DNA of 64,000 nt from Amborella trichopoda (lineage: Eukaryota > Streptophyta > Magnoliopsida > Amborellales > Amborellaceae). Of the stretch, positions 47,031-59,410 are shown piece after piece. Each line of letters begins with the position of its first letter. The first letter of the stretch is position 1. The position numbers and the translations under genes are program-made. The DNA lies in assembly GCF_000471905.2 (NCBI RefSeq), contig NW_006495648.1, positions 952,053 to 1,016,052 of the forward strand, written 5' to 3'. Below the pieces are notes generated by a model. The model worked only from the letters and a program-made list of their open reading frames with translations, was not told where the DNA came from and did not search any database.

Positions 47031-48869
47031 TAGGCCTTGCCGTGGCACAAACTATTGGGGAATTCTTTTAACATCATCACCCATATTGAATGAAGGGATA
47101 GGGCATGTTATGCCTGGGATGAAGTCCTGTATGGTCGGCAGTGGAGGAAGGCGCTTGAGAAATTCTCCCTCCACTGGTGGCTGAGGAATATGATTCCTTC
47201 GGCGAGCTGACCTAGGTGGTCGTCTCTTTCTAAATCTCTAGGGTGGGGTTTGGTCCATCCTGTTGAGCTGATGAGTAACCCTAGCTTGGTGAACTGCCTC
47301 TCGCTTTAAGGATTTGAGCTTGCTTCGCCCATGATAGACTTCCCATGGTTGTGAACTGGAAATCTCTGAAGGGTCTAGTGCATCCTTGTTGGGGACTTGG
47401 AGTGGGATTTCCTCTTGGATGGGAGTGATGACTTGGAAGCATTCTAGGAGAACAGGACAAACGATGTGGCCTTTCTGTACCCTCTCCATGACTATAGCTT
47501 TGAACCCAGAGCATTCCCTCATCTCATAGCCCCATACCTGGTGATATGGACACCGGAGATTTTATGTACCCTGGGCAAGACGCCTAGGTTTGCTAGCGTG
47601 GTTGGGAGTGACGAGACCCTGTTGGGGCATGCATTGAAGAGGGTCTAGCGCACTTCCCTTGGCTTGTGTTGGGAGGTCTTCCTGCACTGGTGTAGTAGGG
47701 ACTTGAGGGTCCTTCTAGGTTACCATGAACTTCTTGGTGCTACTGCATCTTCTTTGTCAAGAGCTTGTGAAACTAGTGCATTCGTTGAGGTCATGGCCTC
47801 GTATTAGATGATACGGACACCAGAGGTTCTCAGTTCCTAGAGGCAGGAACTTGGGCAGCGTTGCCTGCTTCAACGTGCTGAGACTTCTTTAAGAATTACG
47901 AAGAATATTACACGGTGGATGGTAGTTGCCTAGTTATCCTCTTGGATTGTCACTACGTGGGATGCCTCAGTTGCCCCGAATGCTTTCTTTAACTCTTCGA
48001 GCTTTATCTGGACATTGTTAATAAGGGCTTCGATAATGTCTTTGAGCGTATAGCACTCTTGAGTGGGGTGGCCTACTTTCATGTGATAGGCGCAACATCT
48101 CTCGTGTGCCTCTTGTCCAGCCTGCTCTGGGGATTTGACCTTCGTCAACTGAATCATGTTTTGCTCTAGTAATAACCGAAGCAGCGCAGGAACCCACTCC
48201 TTCTCAAAGGGGTACAGCTTGTTCTGGTGTTGGATCCAGTAGGCACTTCGATTTATATTTTAGGGAGCGGGACCTTGTTATAGAACTACTGCTACTTGCC
48301 TTCAGCCTGAGGTGTTGTCTATGCCTTGGCTGTGACTACCCCTTTAGGGAGGCCCAAGGTTTGAGGGGCGGCTTTCTTAGTGTCAGTCACGGTGACAGCC
48401 GCACTAATCACCACCTTTTGCTGGTTGTCCTAATTATTGAAGCGAGAATTACCATTGCCCCGGCCGTTTTTCGAGCTGGAGGGCTGCTGACGAGATCCAC
48501 CATTGTGCATGGACAGACCTTCTTTACGAACCACTTTAGAGATGAGCTCTGACATGGAGGCTGGATTGGAAACCTCAACATGCAGGGCTATATTGTTCAG
48601 CATATTTCATATACAGGTCTGGATTGTTTCTCTTCCAGTCATGGGAGTGGCATGATAGGAAGCCAAATCTCTAAATCAGGTGATGAACTTATCGACTGGA
48701 TCACCAAGCTCTTGAGTCAGAATGAGGAGTTCGATGGTTTCCACATTCTCTGGACTTCATAGAAGCACGGGTAAAACAATTCTTCCATTTCCTGCCATGT
48801 GTGTACCGAGCACGGAGGTATCCGAGCATACCACTAAAAGGTCGGCCCTTCGATATACTAAGGGTACGG
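47030..48869 (-). pseudogene. Gag (fossil)
   Basis: From right to left: a gag central part ('SKGRPFSGMLGYLRARYTHG', near 48790-48850), a stretch at 48350-48560 that matches 6730-6920 of element B, the zinc knuckle 'CCAYHMKVGHPTQEC' (about 48053-48095) and 'LKDIIEALI', then a basic region (47220-47520). It begins directly at the LTR L8 end with no recognisable PBS or leader, so the leader seems lost. It is broken in many places. Confidence 0.7.
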
Positions 48870-49239
48870 TGGTTAGGTGCCTCGATCTCGCCCTCTGGAT
48901 CTAGATGATCTGGCGAAATGTATCTTGGGTTCTCAGGGAACACAGGATTTGAGATTGCTCTCTCAAGAACCTTGCTCGAGAGCAAGGGCAGGTACACCAA
49001 CCGAAGAGAGAGGAATTTTAGGTGGGTTCAGGACTTACCCGGGCTGGCTTGCATGGGCACCCTCTTAGATCATGAAGAAACCCCCTCAATTGCTTCAACT
49101 GATTCAAATTCACCTCCCTTGACTTGTGAGCACACAAGTGGGCCAAAGGGACCCACTCTTGTCTTAGGGTAAGGTACGTTCGTACGAGAGAGTGATGAAA
49201 GAGAACATAAAGGCAAAAGAGAGCGAGAAGGTGGAAGGA

Positions 49240-49790
49240 GGAAGCTCCCGAACGGCAATAGGCATCGCCTGTTGCAATTCAAAGAAGACACCGCGTCCCT
49301 TGCGGGCAGCAATGGCTTCTGGCGAGACTCAAGGTGATAACTTCCTATGCAGCACTCGTCAGTAGACATGGATCATGGGAGAAACCCACAGACGGCGATA
49401 AGCATCCCCGGTGGGTAATGCGAGAAGGCAGCACGTCTCTTACAGACAACGATGGCTCCTGATGAGGCGTGCAGTGAGGACTTCTCGTAAGTCATGCGAC
49501 AATTACCTCTCATGGAGCGCATGGCAACATTCATGGGACATAGGGGAAGCCTGCGCACAACAAAGGTACCGAGAGGCGCGGAAGAAGGCTTCCGCACGAC
49601 GATAAGCACCGAGAGGCACAAAAGAGAGACTCGAGGGCGACGATGGGCTTCACCGCCTACAATAGTCATGCGACGAGGGGAAGCCCTCACAGACAAAAAT
49701 AAACTTTGCCACCCGCTTCCTCGCTGAGATGTCGAGGGTGCATCTGCAGATGGCGATTAGCAGCGTCGTCTGCAAACCTCACTGAGAGGA
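49240..49790 (-). repeat. Hairpin-repeat array in LTR L8
   Basis: Degenerate units around 'GGCGATAAGCATC'. The last has arms GCAGATGGCG (49746-49755) and CGTCGTCTGC (49764-49773) that pair at all ten positions, two of them G-T. It corresponds to 36075-36500 in L7 and 58780-59410 in L9. Confidence 0.65.
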
Positions 49791-52700
49791 AGGGTCGTAC
49801 GAAAAAGAAGGCAGGAGAAGCTCACGCATGGCACTGCCATCACCATGTGCGACCTGTAAAACCGCAGGAGGGAACAACGTGAAGAGAGAGGCGTGCACAA
49901 CATTGCGACTTCCGTGCATAGCCCCCAAGGGAAACTCAGACGAAGAGGTAACAGAAGGAAGAGAAAGAAGAAGAAAGGAAAAATGAAAATAAAAGAACAT
50001 GAAAGAAAAGAAGAGAGAGAAAGATTTACCTCGCATCTAGAGGTATCGCTCCAAAATTTCTCTCTCCTTCCTCTCTCCCAAGAACGCAACTCAATGATAA
50101 TGAGACACAGAGATTTTATCAAGCAAGAGTTTGTATTTCCAAAAAGCCCTTAGTAAAATGATAGTACGTGATATTTATAGAGTTTTGCCCAAACATGGGT
50201 GGATTGATCAAAATTAACCCTAATTACTGAAAATTAAGATTTAATTGGATAAAACAAAATGTAAAATGATAGATTTGCCCCTTTCATAACAATTCATGGA
50301 ATTCCAAAACAGTCCCTGCTGCTGCCCTAGAAGGTGCGTGATCTTTCATGGATGATCCGTGGTTTTTTTTGTGCCCGTTTGTCCAAACGATGATCATTTT
50401 CTTGCAGGGCTCGCCATGGTGATCAATTTGATACCAACTTTGAGCCATGGATCGTGTTTTTGAGCCACAATCATGTGACATGAAATTTGAATAAATCTTA
50501 CAAATTTCAGATTGAAAGTGTGCTCATTTCTTGATGTTTCTCCGTGATTTCTTTGTTGGATTACACTGACCATGCCGTCACGATCACGTGGCAACAAACG
50601 CAGCTTGATTTTGTGCCCAGGTGAGGATTTTGTAACTTTGGAATTTTGGCCAGAATTTACAGTCGCTTTGCCGGCCTTGTGTAAGAAATCTAATCATTCA
50701 TCATGTACGAGGTTCAGGGTAGTGATAGCCATGGATCTTATGCACATGATGCAATTGGTCTTGCACCGATTCGATCCGTGAGCGTCATGATTTGACCACT
50801 CTAGTGAGGCATGGCGCTGTTGATTTTTCTACAACTTCTTTTACGGATAGGCAACTTCTCTCTGGCTTTTCTTTGCGGTTGGGAGTCATCACGGAGCGTG
50901 TCACATATCAAAACGCTCGTCTCGATGAGATGAACATGCTCACAAAATTTGAGCACGATGCGACTCAGGACGAGGGAGATATAGCACGTGCAAATCACTA
51001 TTTGTGACTTCCCTGTCAATGACATTTAGTTGCAGGGTGGCCGCACGAGAATAGTGTGCAGCTCCCTCCTGTTTCAATTTTTCGCCTATAAATTCTTCCT
51101 GAAGTGTCCGTTCAAGCTGAAATTTGACCCCTCATGTTGGATCCAATGGTAGTTGTCCCATGGTCGTTTGATGCTCCAAAAGTAGGGTTGCAATTATAAG
51201 GGTCTGTTTCAAGGTGCAAGAGGTTGATTATGCCGATACTATTTCTCAGTCTAAACTACCTTAGAAATGTCAAAATGCGATGAAACTCGGCATGAGACTT
51301 TTAGGATTTCTTATGAAGATTTTGACCAGTTCTGGGGCCATTTTGAGACTGTCGAGAATTCCACTGTTTTGTCAGACCTTATTGACTGGCTTCTCCCTTT
51401 ATTCTGCATCGGGGACCAAGGTGCTGAAAAATATGTCCGAACAGCTTGCTCCGTCGAATTTTGTGCTTCAAGAGAAGTGATAAGTGCAACATTGGAAAAT
51501 TTCCTCTGACTCTATTTCTTTTTTCTTCCCAGCCACCGAACCACGTGAACACCGAGTAGATCCACTCAATGATGTAACTTGCATGCTCATACATTGGATG
51601 CATTGTGTAGATCCATCCATGAAGACTTTGGGGGGAGAAGAGACTTTTGAGGGATCTATGAAAGTCCTCACCCTCAAGAGACTTTTTGTGATTCTGGCAG
51701 CTGAGGATTTTGTAGGACCTCCTTGGTCAGAATCAGGCCTGTCTGGTAATTGAGTGCCATGATGAAGGGCATTTTTCCCAATTGGTCTAGGTTTGTTTGG
51801 ATTGGCAGCCAAAGAGCCTTTGGTTGGCATTGTTTGCTACTACAATAGGTTTGTTTTTTACAGTCAGAGTACTTATGTGGGTCCTATCTAGCGGGGTCCA
51901 TACGGGGGCTTTTTATTAGCCTATCCTGAAGGTCTAGGCCTGTTGGCTAGGGAGGGATTTTGGCGAGGAGGCCTCGTGGGCCCCATCCTTCCGAGTCCAA
52001 TCGGGGGCTTTTTTGTTGCCTGTCCCGAAGGTCTTAACCTATCGACTAAGAAGGTTTTAGGAGAGGCATCACCCTAAGTCTCTGGCAAGTTCTGTCCTGG
52101 CTTTGTATGTTTCTTGCCTTCGTGGGCATCTTTTGTTTGTCAGGGTGATTTTCTTGTGTTTGGGAATGGTGCACTTCTTTATGAGACTTGTCTTGCCTTC
52201 TAGGCAAGTTTTCTATCCTTCGAGTCCTTTCTGCGATTGGACTCAGGTAGTCAGATTCTTTCCTTAAATCTCATATTTTTAGGTCCTGGTACTGTAACAC
52301 CAGGGATTTTTCTTGAATGCGGGCTGAAGCTGCCTATAGGGTGAACACTGCAGCAACCTGTTTATTGGTCCAAACGCCCTTTGCGAGTTTTTACTTGGAC
52401 TGGGGAAGCGGCGCGGTAGAAATGGTTTTCACCAACTTCCCTTTATTTGGGGCTCTTTTACCCATGACATTTTGGCCATGTCCACCCTTATCATCCATTT
52501 TTTCTCACGTGGCCCTTTCGGGTTTTCACCATGCTTGGGTTTTTATTTTACGAAACTCTCTTACTCATGGTTTCATTACCATGCCCGTCCGTTAGTTTTA
52601 CTCATGGTGTTCCCTTATCCAGGTATACACCATGCCTGTTACTATTTTTTTTCTTTTTTTTTTTATGTAAAGGCTTGTTTAGGGTCATGCCTTCGGGACT

Positions 52701-53109
52701 TGTGTGAATCCTTTTATCGTCATGCGGTCAAGACTAGCACTATAGTTTAGGATCATACAGCTGGACCATGGTGGTGATGAATGACAGTCTGTGGAGGCCA
52801 TGGAGTGAGTACGGTGGTGGTTTTTGACTGACTTCGGGACATGGCACGATGCTTCCAGTGAAAGATGGATAGTATATGGATGGAAGGTAGAAAGTGGTGA
52901 CCCACTAGCCAACGGTGAATATGGAGGATGGAATGGTTCGCCATTTTTGTGAGCATGGGTAAAACTCACTGGGGAGTGATGGATGGTGGTAATGGAGTGA
53001 ATGGACTCACTGGGGAGATAACGAAGGTGGTGCCCGCACGAGCAGGTCTACGTACATGAAGATGCTCGTAAAGGGCATGTACGCATGTGTGAGCTCATGT
53101 TTAAGGTCA

Positions 53110-54230
53110 TGCCTCCGGGACCTATGCAAAGCAGTTTAACGTCATGCGATCAGGACATGCACTATGGTTTAAGGTCATATAGCTTGGACCGTGATTATGC
53201 AGTTTAAAGTCATGCAACTAGGACCATGCAATTTAAGGTCATGCAACTAGACCTCCACTAAAGTTTTAGGTCTTATAGTTTGGACGATACAGTTTAGGGT
53301 CGTGCACCTAGACTGTGGCTGTACAGTTTAAGGTCATGCAGCACGGACCATTGTGTGGGTCACCATGTAGGTGAAACTCCATAGGCAATATCCCCGTGGA
53401 TAGCAATTCAACTCCCTTGGGGATAAAGTGGTTAAGTCGGGCAAGAGGTTTAGGTGAAGAAGCCATCTTCACTGGGGATTAGGGGGCAAGTATGAATCCC
53501 CAGGGATAGTGGACAATGGTACACACATAACTCCACTAGGGATTGGTAGTCCAAAGTACGAATGTAATCCCACTGGGGATTGAAGGGGCATGAATGACCC
53601 TAACTCCACTTGGGGATGATGAGCTACAGTATGGACGTGACTCCTACTGGGGACGAGGGACGAAGGCCTGCATGTAACTCCTTCGGGGATGACTAGTCAT
53701 GGCTTGGGTGAAACGGCTGGATACGACTCCACAGGGGAATAATAGACCGCTATACATATGTGATTCCTATTGGGGATGAGGAAGGTGTGTTCATTTTGCA
53801 GTTTAACGCCTTGCTGCAGGGACGTGCATTATAGTTTAAGGTCTTGTAGCTTGGACCATGGCTACACAGTATAAAGTCATGAGGCTAGGACTATACAATT
53901 TAGGGTCGTACAACTTGACCTCCACTACAGTTTTAAGGTCATATAGTTTGGACCATGGTTACGCAATTTAAAGTCATGCGGCTAGGACCATGCAGTTTGA
54001 GGTCGTGCAACTAGACCTTCATTATAGTTTAAGGTCATATGGTTTGGACCATGGTGCTAAGCCTTTTAATGTCATGCGACCTGGATATGCACTATGGTTT
54101 AAGGTCATATAACTGAACCGCGGTTATACAGTTTAAAGTCATGCAACGAGGACCGTGCAGTTTAAGGTCGTGCAACTAGACGTTTGCTACAGTTTTTTGT
54201 CATATAGTTTGAACCATGCAGACCATGGTT
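53110..54230. repeat. GTTTAAGGTC minisatellite in L8 (interrupted)
   Basis: Two blocks, 53110-53360 and 53790-54230, separated by the ACTCCACTGGGGAT zone (53370-53780). Monomers such as 'GTTTAAAGTCATGCAACTAG' and 'GTTTAAGGTCATATAGTTTG' alternate, as in L1 and L7. Confidence 0.85.
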
Positions 54231-54320
54231 GTGACTCCATAGGGAATAGAGTCATCTGTTGAAACTCGACTCCCTAAAGAACTCCCTAGGGAAGCAGAAC
54301 GACGCTAAACCTTGAGTGAT

Positions 54321-54590
54321 GCACGTGGCATTAGGCCTTGATGAAGCATTTGGTGACAACTCCTTTAGTAGAGCACGCAGCAATAGCCCCTTGGTTAGCA
54401 CGCGGTGATAGCCCCTTGGTTAGTGCGTGACGACAACCACTTGATGAGGCACATGGCGATAGTTTACTCAGAGGAGCTCGCGGCGTTAAGTCCTCGCTAA
54501 GCACACGACGTTATCCCCTTGGTGAGGCATGCGATGATACTTCTTGACAGAGCGCGTGGCGGTACCCCTGGATGGAGCACACAATAATAA
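54321..54590. repeat. 25-bp tandem repeat in L8
   Basis: About ten units of 25-27 bp of the type AGCACGCGGTGATAGCCCCT plus TGGTT; exact 25-bp steps are seen at 54347, 54372, 54397 and 54422. It sits where L1 carries its CCGGYRCTR clusters and where L7 has no array. Confidence 0.9.
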
Positions 54591-54748
54591 AGTACGACGT
54601 CAGTAGCGGACTCATGAGGCATATGCGATAGTGGGTGCGTATTAGGGTCTTGGGCTTGACCCACCCCAGCCTGGACCTATCGTCGTCTGAAGACTAGGAC
54701 TTGGGCATCATTTTGGATTTGTGAGGAGCTCTTTGCTGCACTATTGAG

Positions 54749-54756
54749 TATAAAAA
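54749..54756 (+). promoter_or_regulatory. TATA box facing the PMD ORF (antisense promoter candidate)
   Basis: TATAAAAA followed by GGGGAAAACCCC, then 'ATTTTATCATTTTACC', an A-rich stretch and a GAGAGA tract, a layout typical of a plant TATA promoter and 5' leader. It lies about 720 bp before the PMD ORF (55470) and points the same way, opposite to the LTR's own sense direction. L1 keeps a weaker form at 2366. Function is inferred. Confidence 0.55.
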
Positions 54757-55469
54757 GGGGAAAACCCCCATTTTATCATTTTACCAAAAGGCAAAACACT
54801 GTAAGGAGTTTTTAGAGAGAGAGAGAGAGTCAGGGCTTCCTCCAAGAGTTTCCCAACCAAGACCCTTAGTATAAAGGCCTTCAGGAGTTTCTCAGCAAGC
54901 TTGAGGAGGTCGTGGGTACGCGCACTATGTTTGAGAGTGTTTTTGGTGACTGTTAGAGCCTTTAGGGAATAGGGAACTTCATGGGGCTACGCAGAGTTTT
55001 GCCTAGACTTTTCGGGTGAAATTGCTAGAGTTGCAGTGGTGATTTTGCCAGAGTTCTAATGTTTTCTCCGTAGCTCTCTGGTTGCTGGTATATTGTCGAA
55101 GGGTTGGAGGGTTCTGACAATCCTCGAGTTATCAAAAAGAAGAAGGAGAAGGAGCGGTGGCCTTACCGGGACCGTAGTGAAGTTCTGGTGAATTGCACTA
55201 AAGTGCGAAAGTGCGAAGAAGGGTGAAGGAAGCCTGAAGTGTCATAGGAGAACTTCTCCCGTCATTCCAGTGGTTTCTTGATATTCTTGACCATCGAAAA
55301 AGGGAAAGAACAGGGATCAAACAGGGATTTATGGTGGACAGGAGTAAGTTCCAGTCGAAAGAGGAAACGTTAGTGAGAACCCGAGGCGTCACATGCTTGT
55401 AATGGTCGGGGAGGCGAAGGGTTGTGAGACAGTGAACGGTCTGCGGGCTGCGGGTCCAAGGAGAGCACC

Positions 55470-58155
55470 AGTATTTAAAGGGTTACTCCTCATGGACCTT
55501 GACAGTGTTGAGGTGGTATAGGGACATTTTGAAACGTGCTTCCCTACTGGTCTTCGTTCAGTGCTCGGCGGGCAACCATGATCATTGCTCGAACACAGTC
55601 AAGGTGCTTTTAGAAACCTAAAGCCATGTTAGCAACACATGGCTACTCAGTCATGAGGAGACAAGGATATCTCTACTAGATCTGTATTTCATTGGCGGGC
55701 TGCCGCTCTTTAGTTGTACGTATGACGAGTTCGTGCCCCCGAACTCGATCATTTTTTTAGGCGGATGGGTCGGGCAGGAAGCTCCATGGGATGGGCTTCG
55801 GGATTGTTTGAGATCTACCAACTACTCTATGATGAGCGAAAAAGTGGACGGGTTCCCTTCACTAAGTGGGTGGCCTTTTTCTATGGGCATTGTGATGATG
55901 AAGTCGATCCATCTACAAAGAAAGGGGAGAAGGGAGCCCCATCAGTTTTTGAGCTGAAGAAGGAGAATGTGCACATCTTTCTGGCTGCTCATCTAGTACT
56001 TTTCTCTTGCAAGTTTGCTCTCCCTGACAGAACAGACATTATCCGTCTAGGCACTTTTTATGTGGCTTGTGACATGGTGAGGGGGTGAGAATATGCACTT
56101 GCATAGCTGGTCCTTTACAGTATCTAGGGGAAAATTTTATCAAGGTGATGAAGGAGGGAACGTGATAGTGGATGATGAAGCCTTCGCAGGGGACTTCAAG
56201 ATTCCTTTCCCTATCCACTACGTATATGGCTTGCTTGGGGCTTATTTCCCAGGCACCTACCTTCGAACCGAAGAATTGGAGGAAACGATGTGCCCATTTC
56301 TGCTAAGGATTGCCAGGAAGAAAGCAATCTTCCATACTCCCGGCCACGCGTGTCGTATGTTTTACAATGACCATCTCTGCATGAGGAGGCCCACCTTCCT
56401 GATAGGGAATCTCACATATCATGCCTTTGTTGACAAGCAGGTCAAGAGCCTGGATGGTGCTCCTACCACCTGTAAGGAGCTGTTGTATATGTTGAGTATC
56501 ATGGGCGGAGTTCTTCCCTACCACACCGTTCATAGTGTGAAACACGAGGGGTATATCCCTCATAGATTTGCTCGGCGGCACGGGCTCGATCAAGGCTGCC
56601 CATTATTAATATTCTTTGAAAAGTGTCATAGCAAGGCGGCTCTCTAGAAGAAGTTGGGAACCCACCAAGAGAATTTGGCTCCCGAGGAACATTCGCAAAA
56701 CTTGGGCCACATGCTTGGAGTTCACGGAGATCAATAAGTTTGTGCTGCCATATTTCGGCAGAAGAGTACGAGCGACTGAAGCCCATGAGCTCTGCCAATA
56801 AGGGGTATTGGAACGTCGACCACCCCTGGAAAGAGAAAAATTATCGCTAGAGTAAGGAAACGAGGCAGCAAAAGATGGCAATGACTCCTCCGTTGGGGGA
56901 GGTATTCACCCTGGGCTTTCCTTGGGAATGGCGCACCCTTGGGCAGCCCCTCCAAATTATCGTGGACAGGTCTCTTCCCCAGTTTCTTGACATGAAGCAG
57001 AAGACAGAGAGAATCTTTGACAATCTCTCTGCTATCTTCAAATGGAAAGAGGGCCGCAAGGTTGCGGGGTTTGAGACGTGCCCGGTTCAGGATCAGAACA
57101 AACTTATAGGGAGTGGTGCACAGCAAGCTGACCACCAGTTCTTCCAAAATGTGCACCTCAAAGGCCGCTACACCTGAGCAGATGAAAGGAAAGAAGAGAA
57201 AGCGGGCTACCCCAGCGGCTTCTCGTGCTCCAGCCAAAAAGGCAGCCCAGGCGCCAAAACGCAAAGGGCATAAGGTCCCAGTGGTCTGTGAGCCGGAAGA
57301 TGGCTCCTCCCCCTCGGCTTCTTCAGAGGGCTACGTATCTCCTACTATTTTTTGCATCGCCCTCTCCCCTTGAGGATTCACCTTCTCATTCCCCTGAACC
57401 TTCTTCTAGCCTTCTAGAGACTCAGGTCGAGGCCTCAGGTCCCACTACCCTGATCGAAATTGCTTCAGACCAAGAAGTGATGCCCGCGGCTGAAGGGGAA
57501 GGCCCAGTCCCGATGGAGGTGAACGTGGCTGATGAGGCTGGCCTTGATGAGGCGGTCGAGGCGAAGAGGGCCTCCGACATTCTGGAGGTTGTTGTGCCTA
57601 CTACGGAAAGGGAAGCCCCAATAGAGCTTGTGGTCATAGAAGAGGCTAGTGCCTCAAGAACTGACTGGGGGCCCCCTGAGCAGTGGGCAGTTGCTGCCTT
57701 GAGTAATGTAGTTGTGGAGGCTGTAGAGGTAGGACATCCTCAGGGGACAAATTTTGAGAGTCCAAAGGCAGCACCCTAGGCTGTAGAGGAGGTGGCCCCT
57801 ATGGAGGAGTGCGTAGCTGAAGCGATTGTTGTGGAAGACAAAGGCGAAGAAGGTGTCGAACCCACTGAGGTGGAGATGGCGGTCCAAGAAAAGAGAGGAG
57901 AGGGAAAAGGAGCTGGCCCTGAAGGGGCTGAGGCCCCTTTGAAGCATATTGTGATTGCTCTAGCATGCCAGGTGAGGAGGCTATAAGGGCTGAGCAGGTT
58001 GAAACTGAGGCCCCTTCTGCGCTTACAACTGATGAGATGTTGGGCTTCACAGTCCCTCAGGAAGAGCCAACAACTCTCATGGCTATCATCCCTTCGAGTT
58101 CTGCTGCGAAAACTGATGCTCCTTCCATTGCAGGGGCTCCAGCAGTATTTCCTAA
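55470..58155 (+). pseudogene. PMD ORF, N-terminal to acidic region (fossil)
   Basis: The PMD spans about 55630-56790: 'VHIFLAAHLVLFSCKF' (about 55971-56018), 'FPIHYVYGLLGAYFPGTYL' (about 56207-56263), 'FYNDHLCMRRPTFLIGNL' and 'GYIPHRFARRHGLDQG' (about 56550-56597). 'IFDNLSAIFKWKEGRKVAGF' (57012-57071) and a basic patch (57185-57260) follow, then the acidic stretch to about 58140. The coiled coil, the convergence zone and gag-protease are missing, because LTR L9 starts at 58156. It is broken in several places but has some of the longest uninterrupted PMD sequence here. Confidence 0.8.
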
Positions 58156-58779
58156 TGGTTAGGTGCCTCAATATCGTCATCCCTGCTCTAGGTGATCAAG
58201 TGACAATGTCTCGGGTTCGGAAGACCCAGGACATGAGATCGCTCTCTCGAGAACCTTGTTCAAGAATAAGGGCAGGTATCTAACTAGTGGTTGAGGAATT
58301 TTGGGTGTGAGGTGGGGACCAACCTCACTTGGGTCCGTGACTTATTTGGGCTGACTAGCATGAGCGCCCTAGTAGATCACATCGGAAGGCCCTCCAACTT
58401 CTTGGCTGGTTCGGAATCGCCTCCCTTGAACTACAATCTCCTTGCTTTCTTCACGACATTACTACGGTTAATTTGCAAGACAAGTGGGTCGAGGGGCCCA
58501 CCCTTGTCGTACGGTAATGCACATTCGTGTGGCTAATAATGTTAGAAGTAAAGGGGATGAAGTGGAAGGTTCGAACAAAAGTTGAAATTCTTGAGAAAGG
58601 GACGAAACTAGCATGATAACCGAGCAGTGACCGACTTAGCAAGATGGGCATGGTACTCACGACCAGTACGGAGGAAATGCTACTCGAAACCAAGGCTGAT
58701 ATGGCGGTACAAGGCTAGGTCAACCCTCAATCAAATGAGAAGAGGAGAGAATGAAGAGAAAGACGACAGAGAGATGGGG

Positions 58780-59410
58780 TCCTGACGGCGCTAGACCTTA
58801 CCACCCATGACCATGGAGTAGCGGTGTCGCACCCCTTGGACGACGCTAAACACTACTGCTCACGGCTTGCGAGAGAATTGGGAACTACAGATGACGCTAG
58901 GCATCACCGTTGGCAACACAAGCAGGCAGCGCACCCCTGCATTGGTGGCGATATCCTCTCATGAAGCGTAGGGGCGATAGTCCTTTAAGAAGCCCGCGGT
59001 GATAAATCTCATGAGGCACACCGTGATAGGCGTGGAACATGGGAGGAATAAGGACGAGCACCAAATGCACGAAGGAGACTCACAAACGACGATGGGCACC
59101 GAACACGCGCAGGAAGCTCGTGGTCGGCGATAGGTGCCACACACGCATGAAGGAAGCTCGCGGATGGCGATAGGTGATGCCGAGACCTCTCACAGGCCAT
59201 GATATGCATCGTCACCTACGATAGGCATGCAGCAGGAGGAAATCCATCTGGGCAGCAACCAGTTTCACCATCTGTGTTCTTCACGGAGACGGGAGGCTAT
59301 GACTGCGGATGACGATGAGCAGTGTCGTTCGCAAGCCTCACTGGGAGATAGAGATAGACGAACATAAGAAGAAAGAAACTCGCGCATGGCACTGCCATCA
59401 CCATGCACGA
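58780..59410 (-). repeat. Hairpin-repeat units in LTR L9
   Basis: Degenerate units around 'GGCGATAGG', including a direct pair of about 50 bp with 'AGGAAGCTCG' at 59110 and 59155. A hairpin with arms GCATGG (59384-59389) and CCATGC (59401-59406) closes the array. Confidence 0.6.

Larger units (their letters stand above)
48870..55440 (-). mobile_element. LTR copy L8
   Basis: About 6.5 kb and the most complete LTR here. Left to right: terminus TGGTTAGGTGCC, GA-rich and hairpin units (49190-50030), boundary 'TTTACCTCGCATCTAGAGG' (50026), middle block (50130-51500), a block with 'GTCCATACGGGGGC' (51840-52300), conserved module (52350-52690), minisatellite, TGGGGAT zone, 25-bp array and a TATA block facing right. 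Stretch 54830-55440 holds no recognised feature except a GAGAGA tract at 54813-54830. The LTR is shared by the internal regions on both sides. Confidence 0.75.

Noticed and set aside
54749-55470. The idea that the TATA at 54749 is the element's main sense promoter and the PMD ORF is its gag
   Set aside because: Primer-binding sites at 5486 and 33818 lie next to LTR ends in the gag-protease orientation, and the zinc knuckle and protease read that way. The PMD ORF is therefore antisense.
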